A stretch of 64,000 nt of DNA from Haloglomus irregulare (GCF_007421925.1 NZ_QMDX01000003.1:200073-264072), one strand, 5' to 3'. Counted from the stretch's first letter, positions 8,621-17,804 are shown. Numbers and translations are program-made. The notes: a model not told the origin generated them from the letters alone.

Positions 8621-9940
8621 TCACCGTTCCCGGACGATCACAGGCACGCCGTCGGCGGGTTGGAGCGTCGACATCGGGTCCAGCGACAGCCCCCCCGCCG
8701 GGTCGAGTCGGTAGCGCCGACCGATCGTCGCCAGCACCAGTGTCGCCTCCAGCCGCGCGAACCGTCGGCCCAGGCAGGCGCGGGGCCCGGCGCCGAACGG
8801 CGCGAACGCGAACCCCGCCTCCCCCGGCGATGTGTCCCGCCACCGCGCCGGTCGCCACTCGTCCGGCGCCGCCCAATGCTGTGGGTCGCGGTGGAGCGCC
8901 CAGACGGACAGGTGCGTGCGGGTATCCGGCGCCAGCCGGTAGCCGCCGACCGTGACGGCGCGCGCCGTCTCACGGGGGATCGTGTGGATCGGCGGGAACG
9001 CTCGCAGCGTCTCGTCGATCACGCGTCGCGTGACCGCCAGCTCCCGGACGTCCGCTAGCGTCGGTCGGTCCCCGCCGAGCACCGCGGCCAGCTCGCCGTG
9101 GAACCGGTCGCGGACCGCGTCGTGCTGGCCGAGTTGGTGGAGCGCATAGGTCAGCAGGAGGGCGGTCGTGTCGTGTCCGGCGAACGTGAGCGCGAGCATC
9201 TGGTCGACGATCTCGCGGTCGGAGAGGTCGGCGTCCCGGTCCTCGCGGAGTTCGACCAGGGTCGACAGGAGGTCCTCGCCGGCCTCGCCACGCTCGTGGG
9301 CGCGCTCGCGCTCGCGGAGGAGTCGCCTGGCCTCGTCCTCCAGCGTCCCGACGGCGTCGAAGAACCGCCGCCGGGCCGGTGTCGGCACCCAGTTCGGCAG
9401 CAGGAACGAGGTCGGCTTGAACCAGAGATTGAGATCGCTCGCGGCCCGCCGGAGGGTGGCGTCACCGTCCGGGTCCAGCGGCCGGTCGAAGACGGTGCCG
9501 AAGAAGTTCTCCAGCGCCGCGTCGCTCATCGCTCGATGGAGCGACAACCGCTCGCCGGCCGTCCAGCGGTCCACGCGCCGCTCGGTCAGTTCGACCATCC
9601 GGTCGACGTACGAGCGGATTTTCGCAGGGTAGAAGAACTCCTCCAGGGCCTCGCGCTGGTGCTCCCACTGCTCGCCCTCCGTCGAGAGGACGCTCTCGCC
9701 GAACTGGAGGCGGAACCCCTCCGACTTGCGGAAGGCGTCCCGGTCCTCCACGAGCACCTGCTCGAACCCGTCCGGGCTCGCGACGGTGTAGAACTCGCCG
9801 AGGCCGAGTGCCGAGAGCCGGGCGACCGGGCCGCACTCCTCGCGGACCGTACAGGCCGTCCCCAGCGGGTCGGTCATGAACGGGACCGTCTCGCGCAGGA
9901 CCGGCAGGTTGTCCGGTGCCGGCGGCCGACGTGTCGACAT
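8621..9940 (-). CDS. Cytochrome P450
   Basis: A 439-residue haem monooxygenase with all family signatures: the I-helix oxygen-binding AGHDTT (254-259), the K-helix ETLR (310-313), PERF-like EWRPARW, and the haem loop FAFAPFGAGPRACLGRRFA with the axial Cys at 389. There is no membrane anchor, so it is probably cytosolic; it resembles the CYP class seen in several haloarchaea. Substrate and redox partner cannot be read from the neighbourhood, and no ferredoxin or carotenoid gene is beside it. Confidence 0.95.
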   Translation of the reverse strand: MSTRRPPAPDNLPVLRETVPFMTDPLGTACTVREECGPVARLSALGLGEFYTVASPDGFEQVLVEDRDAFRKSEGFRLQFGESVLSTEGEQWEHQREALEEFFYPAKIRSYVDRMVELTERRVDRWTAGERLSLHRAMSDAALENFFGTVFDRPLDPDGDATLRRAASDLNLWFKPTSFLLPNWVPTPARRRFFDAVGTLEDEARRLLRERERAHERGEAGEDLLSTLVELREDRDADLSDREIVDQMLALTFAGHDTTALLLTYALHQLGQHDAVRDRFHGELAAVLGGDRPTLADVRELAVTRRVIDETLRAFPPIHTIPRETARAVTVGGYRLAPDTRTHLSVWALHRDPQHWAAPDEWRPARWRDTSPGEAGFAFAPFGAGPRACLGRRFARLEATLVLATIGRRYRLDPAGGLSLDPMSTLQPADGVPVIVRER

Positions 9941-10033
9941 GCGTGCGGCCTCGTCGGGCCGTCGCTTTTGCTCACCGGCTGGGTCAGTGGTTCACGGGCT
10001 GAACGGCCGTCCGGTGCCCGGCCGACCCGCCCG

Positions 10034-10846
10034 TCACCCCCCGTCCCCGCCACGGTACTGGTCGGTCACGTCCGTCGCGCGCTCGCGGACCGTCCGGTAG
10101 CGCTCCTCGGCCCACTCGCGGGCCGCCGGGGTGTCGTTCGCGAGCAATCCGTGGGTCCGCCCCTGCTCGTCCGGGGTGAGCAGGAACGCGGGCGGGTCGT
10201 CCGCCGGCCGGTCGACGAGGAGCAGCCCGTAGCGGAGGCCGTCGGCCCGCAGGAGCCGGAACCGGTCCGTCTCGACGAGTTCGGCCACGACGGACGCGAA
10301 ATCGGCCTGCAGCGCCTGGTGGACCCGCGGACTGATTATCGCCTCCCCCTCGAGCCCCCCAGCCAGCGTCCGCTCGTACACCTGCTGGATGAAACCGGGT
10401 TCGGGGATGGTCGCATTCAGCGACCGGAACCCTGCCGCCTCCCGCAGGGCGTCGCTCACCGGCTCGTTGACGCGGTACGGGGCAGGGTCGTCGGCGACCC
10501 ACACCTCCGCCCCGACGACCATGGCCGGCCCGACCGGGGCGTCCGGCGCCAGCGGTGCCAGGGCCGCTCCCGCCGCTGCGAGGTCGTCGATGGTCTCGAA
10601 GTGGTGCCGAACCCGCTCGGCGGCGAGCCGGCCGGCCAGCGTCGCCCGGTAGCCGCCGTCGACACGGTCGACGAAGCCCGCGTCCTCTAACGCGCTGATG
10701 GCCCGCGAGACGGTCGAGCGGGACCGGTCCACCCGCTCCACCGCGTCCCGGACCCCGAGCGGGCCGTCGCTCAACGTCTCGAGGACGGCCAGTCTCCGCT
10801 GAGCGGTTTCGACTACCGACGGCACGGTCGACTCTCCCTGCCCCAT
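10034..10846 (-). CDS. HTH transcriptional regulator with FilR1-type C-terminal domain
   Basis: A 270-residue protein. An N-terminal winged helix-turn-helix (RRLAVLETLSDGPLGVRDAV, then RSRSTVSRAISALEDAGFV) is followed by a C-terminal sensor-like region with AIISPRVHQALQ and YGLLLVDRPADDPPAFLL, as in haloarchaeal FilR1-domain regulators. A start at 10846 (MGQGES) is preferred; the frame is open further up to 10909, but those residues are not family-like. The target is unknown. It lies between the P450 and rhodanese genes, all on the minus strand but with gaps suggesting separate transcripts. Confidence 0.8.
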   Translation of the reverse strand: MGQGESTVPSVVETAQRRLAVLETLSDGPLGVRDAVERVDRSRSTVSRAISALEDAGFVDRVDGGYRATLAGRLAAERVRHHFETIDDLAAAGAALAPLAPDAPVGPAMVVGAEVWVADDPAPYRVNEPVSDALREAAGFRSLNATIPEPGFIQQVYERTLAGGLEGEAIISPRVHQALQADFASVVAELVETDRFRLLRADGLRYGLLLVDRPADDPPAFLLTPDEQGRTHGLLANDTPAAREWAEERYRTVRERATDVTDQYRGGDGG

Positions 10847-10921
10847 GGTCTCCCGTACGACTCCCACCGCTCGGAGCCGTTTAGTCGTTGTTCCGTCGCC
10901 CCTCGCCACCGCGGAGCGCGT

Positions 10922-11344
10922 TCAGAACGGCGCTTCGGGCCCCTCGTCCGCGTCGCCCTCCCCGTCGGCTGCCATCTCGGCGTCGCGCGGGCGCTGCCCG
11001 CTCTCCTGGTCCCCATCGCGCGACGACGCGCTCTCGAGGCCGTACTGCTCCGCCCAGCCGGTGATGCCGTCGGCCATCGACTCGATGCGGCCGTCGAACC
11101 CCTCGTATGAGGCGACCAGCCGCGCGGCCTGCACGCTGGCCTCGCCGTGCGGACAGACCGTCACCACGTGGTCCGCGTCCGCGAGCTCCTCGATACGACC
11201 CGTCAGCTCCGGGAACGGGATGTTCTCGCTGTTCGGCAGGCGGCCCCGCCGGAAGGCGTCCGCCGAGCGGATGTCCACGACGCGTACGTCGGCCCCCCCC
11301 TCGAGGAGGTCGTGGAGTTCCGCGGCGGATATCTCGTCGTCCAT
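10922..11344 (-). CDS. Rhodanese-domain protein
   Basis: A 140-residue single rhodanese domain: ISAAELHDLLEGGADVRVVD, then RLPNSENIPFPEL and the active-site loop VTVCPHGEASVQAARL with its catalytic Cys. A low-complexity acidic tail of about 35 residues follows. Single-domain rhodaneses carry sulfur as a persulfide. The start at 11344 (MDDEIS) is set by homology; a TTTAAG element lies about 25 nt upstream on the minus strand (plus 11368-11375), consistent with a short leader. The loop is CPHGEAS, not the commonest CxxGxR form, so substrate use may differ. Confidence 0.85.
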   Translation of the reverse strand: MDDEISAAELHDLLEGGADVRVVDIRSADAFRRGRLPNSENIPFPELTGRIEELADADHVVTVCPHGEASVQAARLVASYEGFDGRIESMADGITGWAEQYGLESASSRDGDQESGQRPRDAEMAADGEGDADEGPEAPF

Positions 11345-11741
11345 ACCCCGACTGGGGTGGTGGATGCGCTTAAATCCACGCCGACGGTGCGGCACCGTCG
11401 CGCCGACCGGAACCACCTCCATCGGGACGCGGACCACGGGGACCCCCCGACCCGTGACGGGTCGCACCGCGATACGGCGCGCTCGGCATCCCGGGAACGA
11501 TCCCGTGCGACTGAGCGACTCGCGAGAACCCGGCGAGAAACACCCAGGTAGACGCTCGGCCCCGGCTCATTATCGGTTGAAGTGGGGTATATCCGATCAA
11601 CACGAACCGTTATCGGATAATCCTGTCCGGCGGTCACGAGCTCTCGCCCCTCCCGTTCCGGGTCGTGTCGACGGCCCACGGCTCGGGCGCCGAGTCGGCG
11701 CCGGACCGGCCCCGGACCCCGGTTCGGGTCCCACTGCGACC
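11345..11741. other. Intergenic region with an inverted repeat
   Basis: About 400 nt between the rhodanese and Nudix genes with no convincing coding frame. It holds one clear inverted repeat, TATCCGAT at 11590-11597 and ATCGGATA at 11612-11619, in an A+T-richer patch. Nothing else is recognised. Confidence 0.5.
11590..11619. repeat. 8-bp perfect inverted repeat (possible operator or hairpin)
   Basis: TATCCGAT and ATCGGATA are exact reverse complements separated by 14 nt. The symmetry and A+T-rich setting fit a protein-binding site or a small hairpin. No flanking T run marks it as a terminator. Confidence 0.35.
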
Positions 11742-12317
11742 TCAGATGAGTCCCTCCTCCTGTGCCAGCAGGACGCCCTCGATGGTGGCGTCGTTGGCCG
11801 GCTCGGAACGGGCCACGTCCAGCGCGTCCGCGACGGGCACCGTGTGGACGTTGATGAACTCGTTGCCGTCCAGCTTCCGCTCGACGGGGGTGAGCCCCTC
11901 CGCCCAGACGATGCCGCGCTCGTGGCGCAACACGCCGGTCGAGCAGTCGAACGACTCCAGCAGCGCCGTCCCCGACGGCTCGAACCCGGTCTCCTCGGCG
12001 AGTTCCCGGGCGCCCGCCCCCGTGTACGACTCCCCGTCCTCGACGACGCCCGCCGGGAGCTCCATACAGGTCTCCCGGATGGTCGGCCGGAACTGCTCGA
12101 CCATCAGCAGCGAGTCGTCCGCCACCGCCACGACGACGACCGCCGCCGGCAGCTCCGCCCAGTAGTACTTCTTCCGGGAGCCGTCGGGCTGCTCGACCAG
12201 GTCGTAGCCGCCGGTGTACCAGCCGGTCTCGTACTCCGCGACGGACTCGACGACGGGCCAGTCGTGGGTCGCCGGGTCGTGGTCCGCCGTGGTCCGGTCC
12301 GCGTCGTCGTCGCTCAT
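11742..12317 (-). CDS. Nudix hydrolase (ADP-ribose pyrophosphatase-like)
   Basis: A 191-residue protein with a complete Nudix box: GVVEDGESYTGAGARELAEE then TGFE, i.e. G-x5-E-x7-RELxEETG. The preceding MELPAG and the overall layout fit the ADP-ribose/nucleoside-diphosphate-sugar group, enzymes that cleave a pyrophosphate bond. Its start codon overlaps the stop of the upstream membrane-protein gene (ATGA), so they share a transcript. Confidence 0.88.
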   Translation of the reverse strand: MSDDDADRTTADHDPATHDWPVVESVAEYETGWYTGGYDLVEQPDGSRKKYYWAELPAAVVVVAVADDSLLMVEQFRPTIRETCMELPAGVVEDGESYTGAGARELAEETGFEPSGTALLESFDCSTGVLRHERGIVWAEGLTPVERKLDGNEFINVHTVPVADALDVARSEPANDATIEGVLLAQEEGLI

Positions 12318-12826
12318 CCGGCCACCGCCACGGGCTCGGCTTCGGCCGGGGGGACCTCGCCCGGCGCCGCGAGCGCCGCGCTCCCGTCCGCGTCCCCGGT
12401 CCCGCCACCCGCGCCCGGCGTCTGCGCGATGTCGAGCCGGTAGGTGGTCCCGTTCAGCGCGGCGTAGACCCGGGTGTCGTCGTCGACTCTCCCCGTCGCG
12501 TTCGGGTAGTCCCGCGTCAGCGCATCGAACTCGTCGAACGGGGAGTGGCTGAACCCCTCCTTCAGGCCGAACGGTCCCCGCCAGTAGGGGTCGGACCGGC
12601 CGGTCCCGTCGCCCGCGGCGGCGGTCGTCACGGCGGTCGTGCTGTACTCGAAGCGCCGCTCCGAGAGGTTCGAGACGTTCACCGCTCCCGCGGGCGCGTC
12701 GGCGGTCGTCGCCGTCACGTAGTACGGGTCGCCGCTCTTCAGGTACGACGGCAGCGCCCCCAGCGCCAGCAGCAGCGCCACCACCGCCAGGATGACGACG
12801 ATGGCGTTCCGGGTGATCGTCCTCAC
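12314..12826 (-). CDS. Single-pass membrane protein of unknown function
   Basis: A 170-residue protein starting at GTG 12826 (VRTITRN). One strong N-terminal membrane helix (AIVVILAVVALLLALGALPS) is followed by an extracytoplasmic domain with several N-x-S/T sites and an Ala/Pro/Glu-rich tail. The frame stays open upstream into a frameshifted SDR gene, but the charge-helix pattern after the GTG is a natural N-terminus, so I treat it as a separate gene. It overlaps the Nudix start by 4 nt. Function is not recognised. Confidence 0.65.
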   Translation of the reverse strand: MRTITRNAIVVILAVVALLLALGALPSYLKSGDPYYVTATTADAPAGAVNVSNLSERRFEYSTTAVTTAAAGDGTGRSDPYWRGPFGLKEGFSHSPFDEFDALTRDYPNATGRVDDDTRVYAALNGTTYRLDIAQTPGAGGGTGDADGSAALAAPGEVPPAEAEPVAVAG

Positions 12827-12956
12827 GGCCGGGCCACCCCGGCGGGTGTCGGCCACGGCCGTGCCGACGGCAACTCGGCTCCGTTCATGCGCGACGGTAC
12901 GTCGGTCCGGCAGGTATGCGTTCCCATCCGTGCCGGGCGGCGGGCTCCGCTCCCGC

Positions 12957-13621
12957 TCAGGGCGCCCGGAAGCTGTCGTCCCCCCAGGGTCGGAAGTCGG
13001 CGCTGAACGTCCAACGCTGCGGTCCTGCTCGACCAGGTGGCGGTACTCCGCGGCGAGCTCGTCGGGGTCGGCGCGCTTCCGCTCGGGGACCGCGTCATCG
13101 ACGTCCTCGCCATCGATCCACCCATCGATGTAGCTCCAGACGACGTGGACACCGTCCGGAGCCAGCTGCTCGGCCATCGCCCGGCTTATCCAGCGCACCC
13201 GCTCGCTCCCGTTGTGGATGACCGTCCCGCCGGCCGCGCGGAGGTCCGCGAGGAGTTCGTCCACGACGACGGCCAGCCCGTAGCCGTGGACATCGAAGTA
13301 CGCCGCCAGATCGTCGGCGTCGTGCGCCAGTGGTCCGTCGTACCCGTTCGGCGGCCGCGCGTTGTGGATGTACACGTCGACGGTGCCGAACGCGTCGTGC
13401 GTCCGGTCGACTGCCCGGCTGACGGCCGCCGGGTCGGTAACGTCGGCCGTGACGGCCAGTGTCTCCCCTTCGGTCTCGGCCGTCAGCGTGGCCGCGAGCG
13501 ACGAGATGAACGGTTCGCTCCGGGCCCAGAGCACGACCTCGTCCCCGGCGGTGGCGAACTCGCGGGCGAGCGACTCACCGAACGTCGACCCCACACCGCC
13601 GATAACGACTGTCCGCGACAT
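12957..13621 (-). pseudogene. Short-chain dehydrogenase/reductase-family gene with a 1-nt frameshift near its 3' end
   Basis: From MSRTVVIGGVGSTFGESLAR the protein is SDR-like (Rossmann Gly motif GGVGSTFG, TADVTDPAAV, IHNARPPNG). Near the end the frame reads QDRSV then GRSAPTSD. One extra base at about 13013 would instead give WTFSADFRPWGDDSFRAP and a TGA at 12959-12957. The natural end is therefore in the +1 frame, and a single-base deletion joins the SDR to the next gene in frame. The expected protein is about 221 residues. An Asn in IHNARP replaces part of the usual motif, and the usual YxxxK pair is not evident, so even the intact form may be non-catalytic. The lesion is either real or a sequencing error. 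Confidence 0.7.
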
Positions 13622-13714
13622 ACAGTGGTGTACGGCGCCGGACGATTTACCGGTTCGGCGGGTGGACGCGCGGTCGCACAACGGACGTCGAACAGCGCGG
13701 GTCCGGGTTGCCGC

Positions 13715-14296
13715 CTACTCGCCCCCGCCCTCGGCACCGTCCTCGTCCTCCGGCGGCTCCGTCGAGTGCGCCCCCGTCCCCACGGGGTCGGCGTGGATGA
13801 CCTCGTGGTAGACGCGGCCGAAGACGGTCCGCTGGAGCGTCGCCTTGGCGGCTTCGGGCTCGTCCTGGAACGTGGCGGCCACCGCGACCGGCGTCACGGC
13901 CTCCTCACCGGACTCCGTCCGGCTCCCCGGGGGATCTCGCCCCCCGTTGTCGTCGGCCGCGCGGTCAGGCGGCCCCGTCGCCCCGAACGGGACGACGTGC
14001 CAGACCACGTTCGGCACGCCGTCGCTCCCCATCACGCGACAGTCGCCGTCGAACGTCGCCCGCCAGGACTCGAACGCCTCGCGGTCGCCCACCCGCACCT
14101 CCAGCAGCGACGCGAACAGCGCGTCTCGGGCGGTCGAACGGACGTCGTCGGTCACGCGCTCGTTGTACTCCTCGCGGTCGAAGTCCATCGTCTTGACCGC
14201 CTCCCGGACGACCGCCCCCGCGGCGCCCCCGAGTTCGGCGTACAGGCGACGCGCCTCGGCCGCCGACGCGGGCGCGAACTGCCCCTCTGTGTGCAT
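13715..14296 (-). CDS. Conserved haloarchaeal protein (DUF5809-like)
   Basis: A 193-residue acidic protein starting MHTEGQFAPASAAEARRLYA. It shows a helical N-terminal half (LGGAAGAVVREAVKTMDFDR, DDVRSTARDALFASLLEVRV) and a beta-rich second half with PNVVWHVVPFG and a low-complexity insertion. The pattern resembles a haloarchaeal family catalogued as DUF5809; I recall the name but cannot confirm it here. Function is unknown. The start at 14296 is chosen over 14347 because the extra residues are not family-like. Confidence 0.6.
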   Translation of the reverse strand: MHTEGQFAPASAAEARRLYAELGGAAGAVVREAVKTMDFDREEYNERVTDDVRSTARDALFASLLEVRVGDREAFESWRATFDGDCRVMGSDGVPNVVWHVVPFGATGPPDRAADDNGGRDPPGSRTESGEEAVTPVAVAATFQDEPEAAKATLQRTVFGRVYHEVIHADPVGTGAHSTEPPEDEDGAEGGGE

Positions 14297-14364
14297 AGGA
14301 GGCTCTATGAGCGGTCCGCAGGTATGGATTCCGCTCGTGGCCGTCACGTCGGCTCGATATTTGG

Positions 14365-14420
14365 CTAATAGTGTATACTAAAATTTAAGTCGGATACCGG
14401 GTCCATATCCGTATATGATA
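14365..14420. promoter_or_regulatory. Divergent A+T-rich promoter region
   Basis: Between the DUF5809-like gene and the pilus cluster a short A+T-rich stretch (GTGTATACTAAAATTTAAG, then CCGTATATGATACC) interrupts high-G+C DNA. It offers TATA-like boxes in both directions and is the only promoter candidate for the six-gene pilus unit. Confidence 0.45.
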
Positions 14421-14460
14421 CCGGACGAGGCCCGCCGCCGGAGGCCGGGATGGGAGCGGG

Positions 14461-16428
14461 GTGAGCGGTGAGGTGTCGACCCGGGCAGAGGGAGAGGGGC
14501 CGGGCCGGTTCGCGGTCGCCGAGACGCTCGACCGCGGTGTGTACGCGCTGTTCGCCCGGCATGCCGACCGTTCCCGTCACGACCGCGCTCGGGAGTGGTA
14601 TCGCGCGGCCGACCTGCGCGTCGGGTTCGACCGCTACCTCGCACGGGCGTACGCGCTCTCGTGGCTCGTCGGGCTCTGGGCGGCGGCACTCACGGTCCTC
14701 GCGGGACTGGTCGTCCCGGCGGGGTGGCTGGCCGCGCTGGCGGCGGTCGCCCACGACGGGCTCCCGCTGGTCCAGCGACTCTCGTGGCCCGCCCTCCCCC
14801 GGTTCCCGGTCGCGGTCGGGCTGGGACTGCTGGCGGGGTGGCTCGCACGGCGCGGGACCGTCCGGCTCGCGGGCACCTACCTGCGGTGGGTTGCGAGCGC
14901 CCGGCGGGCGGCTATCGAGCGGACGCTGCCCGGTGCGGTCCGGTACCTGCGGGCGCTCGCGACCGGGAGCGACGACGGTCGGACGCTGCTCGGCCAGGTC
15001 GCCGCGGCCGACGCGTACGGTGAGACGAGCGCCGCGTTCCGGCGCGTACTGAACCGGGCCGCCCTAACCGGTAGCCTCGACGTCGGCCTCCGGCGGGTCG
15101 CCCGGGACACCCCCTCCCGGGAGACGCTGGCGCCGTTCCTACTGAAGTTCCGCGAACACGCCGACCAGGGTGCCGACGCGCTGTCGCAGTTCCTGGAGAT
15201 GGAGTCCCGGATGCTCTCCCACCGGCAGGCGCGGGCCCGTCAGCGCGCCGAGGACTTCCTCGAACTCGTCGCGGAACTGTTCGTCGTGCTGCTCGTGCTG
15301 CCGGCCCTCCTGGTCGTGGTGGTGACGGTCCTCGCGGTGCTCGCACCGGGGCTGTCCGAGCCGGTGTCGACACCGCTCGGGGGGACCACGCCCCGGGCGC
15401 TGCTGGCCTACGGGAGCGCCGTGTTCGTGCTGGTCATCGGTGCCGGCGCGACCGCGTTGGTCGCGTCGCTCCAGCCCCCCAGCGCGGCCCCCCCGACCCA
15501 CGAACGCCCCGGCGGTCTCGGGACGCTCCTGACCGCACCCCGGAACCCGGCCAGCGCCGCGGTCGTCGCGGTCGTCCCGGGGCTCGCCGTCCTCGGCGCC
15601 GCGCTGGCGCTCGGCTACCCGCCGGCCCGCGCCACCCTGCTCGCGTACGTCGCGTACGGGCTTCCGGTGGGGCTGGTCGCGGTCCGACGGGCCCGACTGG
15701 ACGATGCCAAGGACCGGGAGATACGGGACTTCGTCCACGCGGTCGCCGGGCGCGTCACGCTGGGCCGGCCCCTCGCGGACGCCGTCGCGGCGGTCGCCCG
15801 CGAGACCGACCTCGGCGAGTTGAGCGACGACGTCGCGGACCTGGCCTACCGGCTGGACCTCGCCGCCGCGCCCCCCTCACCAGGTGCCGGTGACGCCGAC
15901 CAGCCGGACGCGTCGACGGCCGACGGCCGGACCGCCGCGCTGGACGCCTTCGTCGAGTCGGTCGGGACGCCGCTCGCCGAACAGACCATCGGCCTCGTCA
16001 CGGGGGCGCTCGAACTCGGGGGCGACCCGGAGGCGGCGTTCGAGACGCTCCAGACGGAGGTCGGTCGGCTCCGACATGAGCGGAAGGCCCTCCGGTCGTC
16101 GATGCTGGTCTACGTCGCGGTCGGCTGGACCACCGCGCTCCTGGTCGTCGGCATCGTCCTCGCGGTCCACGGCCACGTCCTCGACGGGTTCGCGCAGCTG
16201 TCGGCGGTCCAGGACGCGGGCGGCAGCGCCGCGACGACGGCGCTGGACCCGGCCGCCGTCGACCGGGCCAGGTCCGGCCGCCGGTTCTACTGGGTCGCGC
16301 AGGCGACGATGCTCGCCTGCGGCTGGTTCGCCGGTACCGCCGCCCGGGGTCGCTACGAGGCGCTGCTCCACTCGGCGGCGCTCGCACTGGTCTGTCACGT
16401 CGCCTTCGCGGCGGCGGGGGTGGTCTGA
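14461..16428 (+). CDS. Type II/IV secretion F-family membrane protein (TadC/PilC-like)
   Basis: A 655-residue platform protein of an archaeal type IV pilus-like machine, the membrane base on which the assembly ATPase works. It has two repeated T2SSF-type modules. The first is cytoplasmic (AIERTLPGAVRYLRALATGS, then FLEMESRMLSHRQ) followed by paired helices (LFVVLLVLPALLVVVVTVLA). The second starts after residue 400 (DAKDREIRDFVHAVAGRVTL) and ends in two or three further helices. The start is GTG at 14461. It heads an operon with five pilin-like genes, and its ATPase is not in the window. Confidence 0.8.
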   Translation: MSGEVSTRAEGEGPGRFAVAETLDRGVYALFARHADRSRHDRAREWYRAADLRVGFDRYLARAYALSWLVGLWAAALTVLAGLVVPAGWLAALAAVAHDGLPLVQRLSWPALPRFPVAVGLGLLAGWLARRGTVRLAGTYLRWVASARRAAIERTLPGAVRYLRALATGSDDGRTLLGQVAAADAYGETSAAFRRVLNRAALTGSLDVGLRRVARDTPSRETLAPFLLKFREHADQGADALSQFLEMESRMLSHRQARARQRAEDFLELVAELFVVLLVLPALLVVVVTVLAVLAPGLSEPVSTPLGGTTPRALLAYGSAVFVLVIGAGATALVASLQPPSAAPPTHERPGGLGTLLTAPRNPASAAVVAVVPGLAVLGAALALGYPPARATLLAYVAYGLPVGLVAVRRARLDDAKDREIRDFVHAVAGRVTLGRPLADAVAAVARETDLGELSDDVADLAYRLDLAAAPPSPGAGDADQPDASTADGRTAALDAFVESVGTPLAEQTIGLVTGALELGGDPEAAFETLQTEVGRLRHERKALRSSMLVYVAVGWTTALLVVGIVLAVHGHVLDGFAQLSAVQDAGGSAATTALDPAAVDRARSGRRFYWVAQATMLACGWFAGTAARGRYEALLHSAALALVCHVAFAAAGVV

Positions 16429-17331
16429 ATGCGGCCACTGGCCACCGGCTCGGGGGCACTGGACCGCGGTGCGGCAGAGGTCGTCGGCGTCGCGGTACTG
16501 CTCGGGCTGACCGTCGTCTCGCTGGGGGCGCTCACCGCCGGCATCGGCGCCGTGGTCGAGGAGAACGCCGCGAGCGCCGACGCTGCCAGGGTCGCGGACG
16601 GGATGACGGGCGCCCTGGCGTCGGTCGAGCGGACCGGTCGGTTCCGCGAGACGCTCGCGTTCACGGGGGGCCGGGTCCGGACGGTCGACCGCCAGTTGCG
16701 GGTGATCAACGGGACGCGGACCGTCCGGACGCTGGACGTGGGGGCCCTCGTCTGGACGAGCGGGGACCACCGCGTCGCGTCCGTCGCCGGCGCGGTCGTC
16801 AACGGGCCGCCCGGGAACGCCGTCCTCCACGCCGCGCCACCGGTAACCGCGTCCCGGGGCGGCGACGATGGCGTGCTCGTCGTCGGCGCACCCCGCCTCG
16901 GCACCGAGCGGCGGACCGTCAGCGGCGCCGGCGGGACGACGGTTCCGCTCCGGGCGAACGTAAGCCACGACCGCGCCGACCTCGGGGTCTCGACGTTCCG
17001 GATCGCTATCGAGACCCGGACGCCCGCGGCGGTCGCGTCGCACTTCCGCGACCAGGGGGCGACGGTGACGCGGCGGGATATCGACGACGACGGCGTTCCG
17101 AGTGTCGTGGCCCGGTATCCCGGCCAGCGACGGGCGTACCTCGTCGTCCACGACCTGAACCTCTCCATCGGGGGGTCCTCGGGGCCGCCGGCGACACCCG
17201 CGACGGAGCGCGATGACGATGACACCGACGGTGAGGGTGTGGGCGACAACGACGACGGAGCACCACCCGTCGGCCTGCCGGCCCCGGATGACGCGCTCGC
17301 AGAGCCCGGCGACGGGGGTGAGGGCTCGTGA
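16429..17331 (+). CDS. Pilin-like/archaellin-like secreted protein of the pilus cluster
   Basis: A 300-residue protein. Its N-terminus (AAEVVGVAVLLGLTVVSLGA) is the class III signal-like hydrophobic helix of archaeal pilins, preceded by a short charged segment. The rest is a beta-rich outer domain, and the tail (from about 255) is a disordered Asp/Glu/Pro stretch. It starts at the base after the upstream stop and overlaps the next gene by 4 nt, so it is clearly operonic. It likely forms part of a pilus or pseudopilus. It may correspond to a DUF728x family, but I cannot verify which. Confidence 0.65.
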   Translation: MRPLATGSGALDRGAAEVVGVAVLLGLTVVSLGALTAGIGAVVEENAASADAARVADGMTGALASVERTGRFRETLAFTGGRVRTVDRQLRVINGTRTVRTLDVGALVWTSGDHRVASVAGAVVNGPPGNAVLHAAPPVTASRGGDDGVLVVGAPRLGTERRTVSGAGGTTVPLRANVSHDRADLGVSTFRIAIETRTPAAVASHFRDQGATVTRRDIDDDGVPSVVARYPGQRRAYLVVHDLNLSIGGSSGPPATPATERDDDDTDGEGVGDNDDGAPPVGLPAPDDALAEPGDGGEGS

Positions 17332-17804
17332 CCCGGCTCGACCTGCGGTCTCCCGACGACCGCGGGGTCACGCCGGTCGTCGGGAAGGCGCTGGAGGCCG
17401 GGCTGGTCGTCCTGTTCGTCGTCCTCGTGACGACGGCGCTCTCGACGGCCGTCGTGCCGGGGTACGAGCGGGTCGCCGGCCAGCGCGTCGCCGACCGGAC
17501 GCTGGCGAGCGCCGCCGAGCGCGTCCAGCAGACGGTCCCCCCGACGGCCCGGCACGCGACGGCGCGGACCCGTGTCGACCTCCCCCGGACCATCGCGGGT
17601 GCGGGGTATCACGTCCGGACCGACGGGCGGACGCTCGTGCTCGACCATCCCGACGGGGCGTTGGTCGCCAGAAGCCGCCTCGCGCTCCCCGACCGGGTCG
17701 ACCGCGTCGAGGGGTCGTGGTCGAGCCGCGAGCCGGCGGTCGTCAGGGTCGAGCGGGCAGACACCGGCCTCGTCGTCCGTCTCCTGCGGGGTGATGATAC
17801 GTGA
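17328..17804 (+). CDS. Pilin-like minor component
   Basis: A 158-residue protein with a short charged leader (DLRSPDDRGVTPVVGKALEA) leading into the helix GLVVLFVVLVTTALSTAVV. This is the layout of a prepilin with a hydrophobic assembly helix near the N-terminus. The remainder is a small beta-rich domain. It is coupled to both neighbours by 4-nt overlaps. The family seems haloarchaea-specific; its exact role in the pilus-like structure is inferred from context only. Confidence 0.6.
   Translation: MTRLDLRSPDDRGVTPVVGKALEAGLVVLFVVLVTTALSTAVVPGYERVAGQRVADRTLASAAERVQQTVPPTARHATARTRVDLPRTIAGAGYHVRTDGRTLVLDHPDGALVARSRLALPDRVDRVEGSWSSREPAVVRVERADTGLVVRLLRGDDT

Noticed and set aside
12314-13681. A 455-residue SDR-membrane protein fusion
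   Set aside because: The SDR's natural C-terminus and stop are found one frame over after a single-base change, and the second half has its own GTG start with a normal N-terminal helix.
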